From: Butyrivibrio sp.
Lineage (GTDB): Bacteria > Bacillota > Clostridia > Lachnospirales > Lachnospiraceae
Length of the DNA: 64,000 bases
NCBI GenBank assembly: GCA_023664865.1
Contig: JAMPEU010000012.1
Coordinates: forward strand, 1 to 64,000
Direction of reading: 5' to 3'
Positions 18,416 through 26,525 of this stretch are shown piece after piece. Below the pieces are notes generated by a model that saw only the letters and a program-made list of their open reading frames with translations, was not told where the DNA came from and made no database searches. Both the position numbers and the translations under genes were made by a program. How positions within the stretch are numbered: position 1 is the first letter of the stretch; each line of letters starts with the position of its first letter.

Positions 18416-18964
18416 TTGATAGCTAAAGTGTATTCAGATGATGATTTGATAGAACAGATAAAGCTCGGAGATGAAAAAGCAGCGGAAGAGTTGATAAAAC
18501 GCTATTATGCTCCTGTTCTGCGATACTGTAAAAGGCATTGCTTTAGTTTGGAAAAGGCGGAAGATTTGACGCAGGAAACTTTCTTGAAGTTGTTTAAGAA
18601 CCTGTCAGGATATAAGGGGAAAGGAAAATTTAAAGCGTATTTATATACGATTGCCAATCGTATGTGCATTGACGAAAGCCGTAAGAGAGAGCTATATCCA
18701 TTAGAAAATGAAGAAGAAATCAGAGATATGAGTGATGAGATGAACAAGGTAGAGAATAAGTCAGAAATAGATTATCTCTTAAACATTTTATCACCTGAGC
18801 AAAGGGCGGCTGTAATTTTACGGTTTGGAGAAGAACTTTCATTTGGGGAGATTGCAAAAGTGATGAAATGCAATATGCGGACGGCGCAGAGCAGAGTCAG
18901 GAACGCTTTAAAGATTATGAGAAGGGAGTGGAAAAAGGGCAATGAGCAGGAAAATGAGAGATAA
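18416..18964 (+). CDS. ECF-type RNA polymerase sigma factor
   Basis: A sigma-70-like factor of about 180 residues. Region 2 contains AEDLTQETFLKLFKNL and FKAYLYTIANRMCIDE; region 4 contains LSPEQRAAVILRFGEELSFGEIAKVMKCNMRTAQSRV. The frame is open back to 18320, but AAGGAAGGGAG at 18405-18415 supports TTG 18416 or GTG 18428 as start. Its last 23 bases overlap the following membrane-protein gene. The operon continues with an ABC exporter, a layout in which the sigma factor often responds to an envelope signal and drives the exporter operon. Confidence 0.85.
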   Translation: MIAKVYSDDDLIEQIKLGDEKAAEELIKRYYAPVLRYCKRHCFSLEKAEDLTQETFLKLFKNLSGYKGKGKFKAYLYTIANRMCIDESRKRELYPLENEEEIRDMSDEMNKVENKSEIDYLLNILSPEQRAAVILRFGEELSFGEIAKVMKCNMRTAQSRVRNALKIMRREWKKGNEQENER

Positions 18965-19811
18965 AGAATTAGAAAAGTATTTGCGGCAGTCTTTACGGCA
19001 GGAAGTTGGACTTGAAAATGGTTATTATGAAACCGATTATCATGAAAATGATTACAATGAAAAAAGCCATAATGAAAATGATATGAAGCAACATAGCACA
19101 ATTGTGCTAGAAGAAACGGTAAAATTATGTACCGAGATTATGCGGGAACAAAAGTTAGCGCAAAAATCACAAAAAGAACCACGCACTAGCTTTATCCAGT
19201 ATCTGTCAGACGTTTTCAGGTTTGAAGGAATACCTATTTTTGCTTTGCAGGCAGTTACACTATTTATCGTATGCCTGATAATTTCTGCCATAGAGGATAT
19301 TCCCGAATATATTCCGAGTTTTATGCCGCTGTTTGTACTGGCGCTCATGCCGGTTGTGTTCAGATGCCGGTATTATGGAATGAGCGAGATGGAAGCGGCT
19401 ACAAGGGCGTCCGGCGCACAGATTATATTGGCAAAGCTGATTTTGGGCGGGGCGGCAAATCTTGTCTGCATGACGGTTATTATCTTTTTGGAAATGCACC
19501 TTCAAAATTCATGCAAGGAAATCGGACGACTGATTTTATATTGCCTTGTTCCTTATCTGGTTTGTCTGGCTATCATGCTGCGGCTTATTAGGCAGCGCAA
19601 GAAAGAAAATATACAGATATGCGCAGCTTTGACGCTGGGTTCATGCGTATGCTGGGGAATGTTTGCAAAAGTCATGCCGTGGCTGTATGAAGCGTCCGCC
19701 TTTGGCATATGGATTATGGCATTCTTGTTTTTTGCGGCATTTTTTATAAGGGAAATATATTTTATTATCACAATGCGAAAGGAAGGAAAAATGTATGGAA
19801 TTATCGCTTGA
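18942..19811 (+). CDS. Six-span membrane protein, possible anti-sigma factor or ABC subunit
   Basis: A 289-residue protein with a charged, Glu/Asn-rich cytoplasmic N-terminus of about 95 residues (repeats of the ETDYHENDYNE type), then about six hydrophobic segments. Its overlap with the sigma gene suggests translational coupling, which fits an anti-sigma factor; its overlap by 17 bases with the ABC ATPase gene also fits an accessory permease. No zinc finger or known anti-sigma motif is visible. Function is inferred from position only. Confidence 0.6.
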   Translation: MSRKMRDKELEKYLRQSLRQEVGLENGYYETDYHENDYNEKSHNENDMKQHSTIVLEETVKLCTEIMREQKLAQKSQKEPRTSFIQYLSDVFRFEGIPIFALQAVTLFIVCLIISAIEDIPEYIPSFMPLFVLALMPVVFRCRYYGMSEMEAATRASGAQIILAKLILGGAANLVCMTVIIFLEMHLQNSCKEIGRLILYCLVPYLVCLAIMLRLIRQRKKENIQICAALTLGSCVCWGMFAKVMPWLYEASAFGIWIMAFLFFAAFFIREIYFIITMRKEGKMYGIIA

Positions 19812-20670
19812 CCGTTTGACAAAGCATTACGGAAGTAAAATAGCCGTAGATTGTGTGAGCGCAACTTTAAAGACGGGAGTTTATGGGCTTTTGGGAGCCA
19901 ATGGCGCGGGGAAAACGACGCTTATGCGAATGATGTGCGCAATTTTAGAGTCAACTTCCGGAGAAGTATTTCTGGACGGGAGAAACATAATAGAAATGGG
20001 CGCAGATTATAGAAATGTATTAGGGTATCTTCCACAGGACTTTGGATATTACCCTAATTATACGGCGAGGGAATTTTTGCTGTATATTTCCGCGCTTAAG
20101 GGAATACCGAAAGATATTGCATCAAAACGCGCGGAAGAATTATTAGAGGAAGTAGGCTTGAGTGATGTTGCAGGTAAGAAAATAAAGACTTTTTCCGGCG
20201 GCATGAAACAGAGATTGGGTATTGCGCAGGCGTTACTTAATAATCCGGATATTCTGATTCTGGACGAGCCGACTGCGGGCTTAGATCCGAAAGAGAGAGT
20301 TCGTTTCCGAAATCTTTTGTCTGATTACGCCGGAGATAAAATTGTTATTCTTTCTACGCACATTGTTTCTGATATAGAGGCAATCGCAGATGAAGTCATG
20401 CTTATGAAAAAAGGAAAATTTTTATTACAGGGCAGCGTCCCTGAGTTAATAGAAAAGGCAGATGGGAAGGTATGGGAGTTGACAGTGCCGCAGGAAGAAG
20501 CAAGAAAGTGGCAGGCGAAAGCCACGGTTGCAAATTTAAGGCATGAGGGTTCTCAGGTAGTGCTGCGTATTATTGCAGATAATAAGCCGAGTGAGAATGC
20601 CGTTCCGTGTGAAGCGGCGTTAGAGGACTTGTACCTATATTATTTTCCGACAGAGCAGGAAGGAGTATAA
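19795..20670 (+). CDS. ABC transporter ATP-binding protein
   Basis: ATPase of an ABC-2 type exporter, on the cytoplasmic face. Walker A is GANGAGKTT (about 34-42), the signature FSGGMKQRLGIAQ (about 135) and Walker B ILILDEPTAGLDP (about 155), followed by a switch histidine in STHIV. The 291 residues include a C-terminal regulatory tail of about 75 residues. The best match in style is the CcmA/BcrA group that exports peptides, antibiotics or lipids. It starts within the previous gene and is followed by its permease. Confidence 0.92.
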   Translation: MELSLDRLTKHYGSKIAVDCVSATLKTGVYGLLGANGAGKTTLMRMMCAILESTSGEVFLDGRNIIEMGADYRNVLGYLPQDFGYYPNYTAREFLLYISALKGIPKDIASKRAEELLEEVGLSDVAGKKIKTFSGGMKQRLGIAQALLNNPDILILDEPTAGLDPKERVRFRNLLSDYAGDKIVILSTHIVSDIEAIADEVMLMKKGKFLLQGSVPELIEKADGKVWELTVPQEEARKWQAKATVANLRHEGSQVVLRIIADNKPSENAVPCEAALEDLYLYYFPTEQEGV

Positions 20671-20698
20671 CAGGTTGAATAAGAAGGGGAGATTATTT

Positions 20699-21919
20699 AT
20701 GGAATTATTTTTATTGGAGCATAAAAAACTATGGCGGAAAGCGAGTACAAAAATAAGTGTTTTTGTGTGTTTCCTGTATCTGGTAGTATTAGGGAGCATA
20801 CTTTCTTTTCAGTACTTTAATTTTGGAAGCAGGGATGATTTTACTACAGGCGGCGGTCTTTTCGGAAACAATTTCGATGGGTATGACGCTATAAGGGACA
20901 GACAGGAGTATGCGCTTTCATTTGGGGGAGACCTGACTGACGAGACCTTGCAGCAAGTAGTACGGGATTATCAGAGAATGGCATCGGCCGATGCAAAAAG
21001 GGCGTGGGATTTAACTGATTGGATAATAATCAATGACTGGCTGAGGACTTTGTGGCCTGAACTTCAGGAGACTGGAAGTTATATGGTAAGCATCGACTAT
21101 TTTAAACCGGAAAAATTGACAGATTTTTATGGAAGAAGGCAGCAGGCGATTGAAAAATTTCTGGAAAACAATAATCAGACGGGAAAGGAAAAGGAATATT
21201 TACTGCAAATAAATGAAAAGGTAGAGAAACCATTCCGTTACGGCTGGATACGGGGCTGGGAGCAGATTCTGAGCCGTACAGTTGATGTATCGAAAGACTC
21301 AATGGCAGTGTTTCTTGCTATTGTTTTGTCCACGTTGTTTGCAGGGGAATGGCATGATAATACAAGTCCATTGATATTGACTACTCAAAACGGATTTAAA
21401 AAAATTGCTTTTGCTAAAATTGTTACCGGTTTGGCTTTTACTGCGGAATTATTTGCAATGGCTGCAGTCGGACAGATTGTGTCGCAGCTTTTCTTTATGG
21501 GAACAACAGGCTGGGATATGCCGATTCAGATGATTAAGCAGATTGCGATTGCGCCTATGAATATGCTGCAGGGAGAAATTTATGAATATGGGTTTATGCT
21601 ACTTGGCATGGTCGGATATGCAGGACTTGTCATGCTTATATCTTCGGCTGTAAAAAGTAATGTGCTTGCCTTAATCCTTAGTCTTGCAGTTGTATATGTT
21701 CCAACTGTGATTGATCCGTATCTTCCGTTTGGATTACAGAAAGCGTTAAGCTTAATTCCCTTAGTGGGAGATGGGACTGATATTTTCAGAACATATACTT
21801 TTAATATTTTAGGCAAGTATATCTGGTCGCCATATTTACTGATTACCATTCCGGTGCTGATTGGCATTGTGTGTATGCCGTTTGCAGTAAGGAGATGGTC
21901 GAGAAGGTTGAGGGTTTGA
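20699..21919 (+). CDS. ABC-2 type permease
   Basis: A 406-residue membrane partner of the preceding ATPase. It has one N-terminal span (about 20-40), a large external domain of about 150 residues (Trp/Asp-rich), then about five spans towards the C-terminus, as in ABC-2 permeases of the BcrB/NatB style. The ATG at 20699 has AAGGGGA 8 bases upstream; a TTG at 20675 also has an AGGAG in reach. This closes the sigma-membrane-ABC operon. A 183-base gap follows before the toxin-antitoxin pair. Confidence 0.8.
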   Translation: MELFLLEHKKLWRKASTKISVFVCFLYLVVLGSILSFQYFNFGSRDDFTTGGGLFGNNFDGYDAIRDRQEYALSFGGDLTDETLQQVVRDYQRMASADAKRAWDLTDWIIINDWLRTLWPELQETGSYMVSIDYFKPEKLTDFYGRRQQAIEKFLENNNQTGKEKEYLLQINEKVEKPFRYGWIRGWEQILSRTVDVSKDSMAVFLAIVLSTLFAGEWHDNTSPLILTTQNGFKKIAFAKIVTGLAFTAELFAMAAVGQIVSQLFFMGTTGWDMPIQMIKQIAIAPMNMLQGEIYEYGFMLLGMVGYAGLVMLISSAVKSNVLALILSLAVVYVPTVIDPYLPFGLQKALSLIPLVGDGTDIFRTYTFNILGKYIWSPYLLITIPVLIGIVCMPFAVRRWSRRLRV

Positions 21920-22045
21920 TGTCCTAATGAAGTTCTTTTGGGAAAATAATTTTACATGAAAATTCGTAAAAGATTTTGTTGCATTAACCGTAATAAGATA
22001 ATAAAATGTAAATAGGGAAGTATGTATGAATGAAGAAAAAGCCAT

Positions 22046-22071
22046 ACTATAATTTGTAAGTATATTATAGT
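22046..22071 (+). promoter_or_regulatory. Palindrome upstream of the GNAT toxin-antitoxin pair
   Basis: ACTATAAT (22046-22053) and ATTATAGT (22064-22071) are perfect inverted repeats spaced by 10 bases, 32 bases before the antitoxin start. Its place fits an autoregulatory operator overlapping the promoter, which is common for type II systems. Confidence 0.5.
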
Positions 22072-22102
22072 TATAGTCGTGTATTGATAGGGGGTGTTTA
22101 TT

Positions 22103-22291
22103 ATGGCAACTTCAAGCATTACAAAAAATTTTGTTATTTCCGGCAAAGAGCAGGTAGAGATGTTTATTAATGCGATTGAAGAATCAGCAAAGAACCGTCC
22201 TGAACGTACCCCGGTAGCTGCGAGGCAGATTAAGGGGGAAGAGGAGTTGAGAAAATTTATGAAAGAATGGGAAAAAGCACATGCCGATTAA
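22103..22291 (+). CDS. Putative antitoxin partner of the GNAT protein
   Basis: A 62-residue charged helical protein (MATSSITKNFVISGKEQVEM onward, ending with an EELRKFMKEWEKAHAD tail). The start at 22103 is set by GGGGGTG 6 bases upstream. It overlaps the next gene by 11 bases, so the two are coupled. The small N-terminal strand (SSITKNFVISG) could form a ribbon-helix-helix-like DNA-binding part, but I do not recognise a family with certainty. The role is inferred from size, order and the GNAT neighbour. Confidence 0.6.
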   Translation: MATSSITKNFVISGKEQVEMFINAIEESAKNRPERTPVAARQIKGEEELRKFMKEWEKAHAD

Positions 22292-22895
22292 TGATAAGTT
22301 TTTTTATATCAATATTCGGGATTATCTGGTATTAGGAAATGATAATAAAGCCGGAGAGCCGATGCTTAAAAGAGTGCTTTCCGGTTTCTCTTGCCCGAAG
22401 AATCCAGATGTTGAGCGATTTTTGAAGGAAAGCGCGGTGGAATTTACAAAAAAGAGCCAATCTGTTACATATCTTGTATTTTCTGTGGAAAGTAAAGAAT
22501 TGTTGGGTTACTTTACTCTTGCATTAAAACCATTAACTATTAGAGGCAAAACAGTGAGCAATACCATGAAAAGAAAATTGCTGCGTATCAGTGAACTTGA
22601 TGAGAAGTCAGATACATATACTATGTCTGCTTATTTGATTGCACAACTTGGAAAAAATTATATGAACGGCGGAAATAACAAGATTACTGGAAAAGAACTT
22701 ATCGAATTGGCGTGGTCAGTGATAGAAGATGTACAATATATGCTTGGCGGTATGGTTGTATTTTTAGAGGCGGAAAATGAAGAAAAATTATTATCCTTTT
22801 ACCGCGATAATCGCTTTTCTCAGTTTGATACCAGACAGGCTGTGACTGACACAGATATGCCACATGAGTTGATGCAGCTTTTAAGGTTGCTATAA
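22281..22895 (+). CDS. GNAT-family acetyltransferase, putative TacT/AtaT-like toxin
   Basis: A 204-residue protein. The C-terminal half has the GNAT layout: YLIAQLGKNY for strand 4, a helix with ELIELAWSVIED, then VVFLEAEN and LLSFYRDNRFSQF, which matches the fY-x-k-x-GF end of GNAT enzymes. GNAT toxins such as TacT and AtaT acetylate aminoacyl-tRNA. The usual Q/RxxGxG/A acetyl-CoA loop is degenerate here (KNYMNGGNNKITG). Gene order antitoxin-toxin with overlap supports the toxin reading. It could also be a metabolic acetyltransferase. Confidence 0.65.
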   Translation: MPINDKFFYINIRDYLVLGNDNKAGEPMLKRVLSGFSCPKNPDVERFLKESAVEFTKKSQSVTYLVFSVESKELLGYFTLALKPLTIRGKTVSNTMKRKLLRISELDEKSDTYTMSAYLIAQLGKNYMNGGNNKITGKELIELAWSVIEDVQYMLGGMVVFLEAENEEKLLSFYRDNRFSQFDTRQAVTDTDMPHELMQLLRLL

Positions 22896-23119
22896 ATTCA
22901 ATAGCAATACAAGCATGATATAGGTAGAAATCCTATTATTAAACCGACAGATTTTTTGCAGTATCTAAGTACTATAATATTCCCTTAGCTCAATTACTTT
23001 ATGCAGGCGATGATGTAAGCGGCGAAAAATGGGACGCACGAAACTAGAATAGTATGTTATAATAAGTATATTAGATGCAGTAATAAAAAATATTCATTGG
23101 AAGGAGCATAAAAGAAATT
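22896..23119. other. Gap with gene debris and a promoter for brnT
   Basis: No intact gene is visible. Short stretches look like decayed coding sequence, for example a plus-strand frame reading AQLLYAGDDVSGEKWDARN before a stop near 23045. ATGTTATAAT at 23054-23063 is an extended -10 box (TGn-TATAAT) 56 bases before the brnT start. GGAAGGAG at 23098-23105 is the probable ribosome binding site. Confidence 0.4.
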
Positions 23120-23398
23120 TTGATATTTGAATGGGACGAGGAAAAGAATCAAAGCAATCAAAGAAAACATGGGATTTCATTTGAAACGGCAGCTTATGTA
23201 TTTGAAGATGAAAATTATATAGAAATGTATGATTTTGAGCATAGTATAGATGAAGACAGATATATTGCAATAGGTTGTGTGGGCGATGTGTTGTTTGTTG
23301 TATTTACCGAGAGAAAAGAAAATATCAGGTTAATTTCTGCCAGATTAGCAAATGAGATAGAAAGGAGGCTTTATTATGACCAGAACATTCATTATTGA
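23120..23398 (+). CDS. brnT: BrnT-family ribonuclease toxin
   Basis: A 92-residue RelE-fold type II toxin. IFEWDEEKNQSNQRKHGISF at the N-terminus is the BrnT signature, followed by the aromatic/acidic FEDENYIEMYD and a C-terminal RLISARLANEIERRLYY. Family members cleave mRNA. The start codon is TTG, with GGAAGGAG about 14 bases upstream. It overlaps the BrnA gene by 23 bases, the normal toxin-then-antitoxin order of this family. Confidence 0.9.
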   Translation: MIFEWDEEKNQSNQRKHGISFETAAYVFEDENYIEMYDFEHSIDEDRYIAIGCVGDVLFVVFTERKENIRLISARLANEIERRLYYDQNIHY

Positions 23399-23555
23399 TA
23401 AAGGACAGAAACCAACGGATGAGCAATTACAGGAAGTGTTAGAGGCAAAAAAACATCCTGTTGTATTTGATGAGGATTCTCCAGAGTTGTCTCCTGCAAT
23501 GTATAAAGCATTTAAAAGTTCGGTTATTCAGAGAAATCGAAAAAAGAATGCGTAA
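23376..23555 (+). CDS. brnA: BrnA-like antitoxin
   Basis: A 59-residue protein starting MTRTFIIDKGQKPTDEQLQE, with an AAAGGAGG about 9 bases upstream inside brnT. Its middle (VVFDEDSPELSPAMYKAF) is the common BrnA form; the expected C-terminal ribbon-helix-helix part is short here and ends in RNRKKNA. It overlaps brnT and should neutralise the toxin and repress the operon. The protein is a little shorter than most BrnA proteins (about 70-90), so its DNA-binding part may be reduced. Confidence 0.75.
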   Translation: MTRTFIIDKGQKPTDEQLQEVLEAKKHPVVFDEDSPELSPAMYKAFKSSVIQRNRKKNA

Positions 23556-23558
23556 GAA

Positions 23559-23651
23559 GTGGAGAGCCATGGAGCACCCGACTGGATTATTGAAATTGTT
23601 TCTCAAAGCAGTAAACAAAGAGATTACATGACTGAATTGTTTAAATGGTAG
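23559..23651 (+). pseudogene. C-terminal fragment of a Uma2 (DUF820) endonuclease
   Basis: One plus-strand frame reads HGAPDWIIEIVSQSSKQRDY followed by MTELFKW and a stop. GAPDWxIEIVSxSS is the core motif of Uma2-family PD-(D/E)XK nucleases, with the D and E-x-V as active-site residues. Both the upstream two thirds and the end are missing. It begins directly after brnA. Confidence 0.65.
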
Positions 23652-23779
23652 CGGCATTGCTTTTTCTTTGTCTGATTCTTTTTTCATTGTTGCCCATCAT
23701 ACCATATAGGAAAATATTTAAACTATATAGGAAAATATTTAAACCATTATAATTACATGAAAAACACATTAAGAGGAAC

Positions 23780-23822
23780 AAAATATCGGGTAAAGGGGGA
23801 TATGACCTTTATCTGATATTTT
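23780..23822. terminator. Hairpin downstream of the blaR1 remnant
   Basis: 23780-23796 pairs with 23806-23822 at 15 of 17 positions around a 9-base loop. On the plus strand a TTTTTA run follows; on the minus strand it sits exactly at the blaR1 stop codon. Bidirectional use is likely. Confidence 0.6.
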
Positions 23823-24959
23823 TATTCCATAATATTCAACTCCAACAAGACAGCCTTTGTTATCTCGGCAGCATTGCTTCCGGAAGCGTTGACATCATTT
23901 TGTATGTTAGTGGCAAAGAAATAGGTATTCCCTTCACTTTCAACGAAACCGATAAACCAGCCGTTCACGTCCTGACCATTTATGTTTCCGGTTCCGGTCT
24001 TACCGTAAAAACTGTTGCCTTCAGATGAAAAGAGGCAGATTAATCCGTCTTTTCATCTGTCTCATGCTTCCGTTGATTCCTGCGGTAAAAGGGAATGGGG
24101 TAAGGGATACTTTCCGGGCAAAGTTAAGCAGCGTGTTTCCATAATCTGCATAATTTTCTTCTGAAAGCATTTTCAGTACAGAAGTATCGCAGGCGATTTC
24201 TTTATCATTACGCATTTCTTTCAGTGCATACCATACAAAAGGATTGAACCAATAAAGCACGCCGATAATGTTCATCAGATAGCTTGTAAGGGCGTCTTTA
24301 TGTTTATAGTGCTGCAACTCATGCAATAGTATATAGCGCATATCCGCCTCATTGAAATCGGATATCAGGTGGATTGGCAGATAAATACAAGGGCTGAATA
24401 ATCCTACAATAATAGGGGATTTCAAAAAGGCGGTACTGTAAATGGGAATCACTTTTTTTATTTTCATCTCGTTTAAACAATCGTTGTATAGCCTGCGAAC
24501 TTTTTCATTCTGTAAAGGAAGTGCAGATTTCTTTATAGCGTTTAGACGGATATTTGATTTTATAATAAGTATAATCATTGCAAAAATGCCGACAAACCAT
24601 ATTCCACATATAATTAATCCGACGATGAGAGGCGGTTTACTGCTGATAGAGAGTGCAAAATCATTTATTTGCTTTGAAGTGTCTAATATATCCAAATTTC
24701 CTGTAATTCCCGTAATGTTATCTGCATTTGATGAGGAGAGGTTTCTTAATGTATCAATCCATGAGAAAATATGGCTAAATCCAAGCGGACGAAAAGGAAT
24801 AAACGGAACTGTAAGAAGTCCAAGAAACAGAAACCATAAATTAAACTGCATACGGCTGCTTAAATAGTTTTTAAATACACATTTTGTTATAAGAAGTATG
24901 GCTGTGACAGCGCAGATAAGAATATTGCATAAGAAAAAGCGTATCCCGAAATATGCCAT
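23822..24959 (-). pseudogene. blaR1: blaR1 with a large internal deletion and frameshift
   Basis: BlaR1 is a membrane sensor of beta-lactams with an M56 metalloprotease and an external penicillin-binding domain. Here the first frame (24959 down to 24021) holds membrane spans, the HELQHYKHKD zinc motif and NPFVWYALKEMRNDKEIACD, then stops at MKRRINLPLFI. A second frame, overlapping at 24030, resumes with SFYGKTGTG, NGWFIGFVE and SNAAEITKAVLLELNIME, which is the last 70 residues of the sensor domain (KTG motif present). About 250 residues between them are missing. AGGAG and a TAATATG junction link it to blaI. The first part might still be made as a short M56 protein. Confidence 0.8.
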
Positions 24960-24960
24960 A

Positions 24961-25265
24961 TTAATTTCTCCTCTTGTCGTTTCCATTAATGAGAAGTGAA
25001 CGCAATGTATCTATTTCCGCTTCGGTAAGTTTATCTTCCGCAAGATAAGCAGAAAGCATGGCGGTAATATCTCCGGCATAGTAACGATTAAGAAAGGCGC
25101 GGCTTTTGTAACCAGACGCTTGATTAGCGTCTGTATTGTCTTAGGCTGCCAGTTTGTAGTTTTGGTTAAACGGTCGGTTATTTCGTTGGTACTGATAGGC
25201 GCATATTGCCATACAACCTTCATAACTTCAAACTCAACTTTTGAAATTTGTGGTAAGCCTGCCAT
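24961..25265 (-). pseudogene. blaI: blaI repressor gene with internal deletion and frameshift
   Basis: The start MAGLPQISKVEFEVMKVVWQ and the winged-helix residues through QTLIKRLVTK are intact. The frame then shifts, and the normal BlaI C-terminus (SRAFLNRYYAGDITAMLSAY, EAEIDTLRSLL) is found in another frame up to the TAA at 24961. Compared with typical BlaI of about 125 residues, some 25-30 residues are missing at the junction near ACAAAAG, so dimerisation should be lost. The frame actually read runs 54 normal residues, then an unrelated tail to 25011. Promoter and ribosome binding site are intact. Confidence 0.8.
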
Positions 25266-25285
25266 TTGTAAATCACCTCTAAATC

Positions 25286-25331
25286 TTACAGATGTAATAC
25301 ACATTATAGTGTGAAAATCAGGAAATGTCAA
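25286..25331 (-). promoter_or_regulatory. bla promoter with BlaI/MecI-type operator
   Basis: On the minus strand TTGACA (25331-25326), 17 bases, then TATAAT (25308-25303). The dyad TTACA-TC-TGTAA follows at 25297-25286, matching the known BlaI/MecI operator form TACA-NN-TGTA. A second imperfect dyad, CACACTATAATGTG, overlaps the -10 box. This is a strong, apparently undamaged promoter ahead of two broken genes. Confidence 0.85.
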
Positions 25332-25378
25332 TTTCAAACAGGCAAGAAAAATAAGCAGAGCCGGAAAATGAATAGACT

Positions 25379-25477
25379 TTGCATTTTGGCAAGGATAAAG
25401 AACTTGATTATCAGATTAGGGCTGCAAAGACTATGCTCCAGAATTACGCTATTGATAATTCTGGACTCAAATATTAG
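25379..25477 (+). pseudogene. Short coding remnant of unknown family
   Basis: A plus-strand frame reads HFGKDKELDYQIRAAKTMLQ and goes on NYAIDNSGLKY to a stop. The amino-acid make-up looks like real protein, but there is no ribosome binding site or upstream part. A perfect 9-bp hairpin (25438-25464) lies inside it and might terminate the lysR transcript. I do not recognise the family. Confidence 0.3.
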
Positions 25478-25488
25478 AAATTAATATC

Positions 25489-26373
25489 TTAGACTACTGC
25501 TTTAATTTTTTCCAAGAATTTTTCAACAGCTTTAGAAAAAATCTGATATTTTTTCCAGACGATGCTCATATTGGCTTTTCTTTCAGGCAATAAAGGACGA
25601 AAACAAAGATTACTGTTGCCGGAGGTATTGATGATTTTATCAAAACCGATTGCATATCCCAAGCCCTCGTCCACCATCAAAGAAGCGTTAAAGAGTAAGT
25701 TGTATGTTGCAACAATTTCAACCTCAGACATCTTACGGTTCAACCATTCTTCCAACCCATTATGTTCTTTTTCCTGTTGGGATATGATTAGCGGCTTATC
25801 CCATAAATCCTCCGGAGTAATAAAGGATTTCACGGCAAGAGGAGAATCTTTTCTCATCAAAACACCCCAAATATCAGTGTAAGGAATCGCTATTGAATTG
25901 TATCTGGTTTGGTCTACAGAACCAAATATAATGCCAAAATCAATCAAGCCTTTTTCCAATTGTTCCAATACAAACTCTGCATTTCCGCTTGCAATATGGT
26001 AATGGATACCCGGATAGCCCTCATATAAACTCCGAGCTGCCCTTGCAATCAAGCGGACTGCGTCGGTTTCCCCTGTCCCGATATAGACATCGCCTACTAT
26101 GGCCTGATTAGAAAGGGTAATCTCTTTTTCTGTTTTTTGTACCAGATTCAAGATTTCCTCTGCTCGTTTCCGCAGGATCATGCCTTCTTCTGTCAGCACG
26201 ATTTTTCTGGAGCCTTTTGTTCCGCGGATCAAAAGCTGTTTCCCCAGTTCCTCCTCCATGGCTTTAATCTGTGTGGAAAGCGTAGGCTGGGACAGGTGCA
26301 GGGACTCGGCTGCCCGGATAATACTCTGTTCCCTTGCGACGGCAAGAAAATATTGCAATACTCTTAACTCCAT
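25489..26373 (-). CDS. LysR-family transcriptional regulator
   Basis: A 294-residue regulator. The winged helix (residues 1-60) includes YFLAVAREQSIIRAAESLHL and SQPTLSTQIKAMEEELG. The effector domain (about 90-290) has the usual FGIIFGSVD and periplasmic-binding-like layout for a small-molecule inducer. AAGGATGG precedes the ATG. It is divergent from the lipoprotein hydrolase gene; the 152-base gap between them carries a 29-bp element repeated before the second half of the locus, the likely binding site. The inducer is unknown. Confidence 0.93.
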   Translation of the reverse strand: MELRVLQYFLAVAREQSIIRAAESLHLSQPTLSTQIKAMEEELGKQLLIRGTKGSRKIVLTEEGMILRKRAEEILNLVQKTEKEITLSNQAIVGDVYIGTGETDAVRLIARAARSLYEGYPGIHYHIASGNAEFVLEQLEKGLIDFGIIFGSVDQTRYNSIAIPYTDIWGVLMRKDSPLAVKSFITPEDLWDKPLIISQQEKEHNGLEEWLNRKMSEVEIVATYNLLFNASLMVDEGLGYAIGFDKIINTSGNSNLCFRPLLPERKANMSIVWKKYQIFSKAVEKFLEKIKAVV

Positions 26374-26445
26374 AGGAAATCCATCCTTTCACTTGTTTTG
26401 ATTATTTACATGTAGAGCATAACACAAAGTCATATAGGTTTCAAC

Positions 26446-26500
26446 TATACAGATGTATTAGATATAAGTATTTGTTAATTTTTGACGTGAGTGATACACT
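26446..26500 (+). promoter_or_regulatory. Operator copy 1 plus promoter of the hydrolase-ABC operon
   Basis: A 29-bp element (26446-26474) starts TATACAGATGTATTAG and ends AAGTATTTG. Its last bases form the -35 box TTGTTA (26472-26477); 17 bases on is TACACT (26495-26500). It matches 30806-30834 at 25 of 29 positions. The inner TACA-GA-TGTA also fits a BlaI/MecI half-site pair, so either LysR or a BlaI-type protein could bind. Confidence 0.7.
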
Positions 26501-26525
26501 GAAACAGGAAAGAGGAGGATTTACA

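Noticed and set aside
23704-23747. Tandem ATATAGGAAAATATTTAAAC repeat
   Set aside because: Only two copies and A/T-rich; too little to call an iteron, CRISPR or other system.
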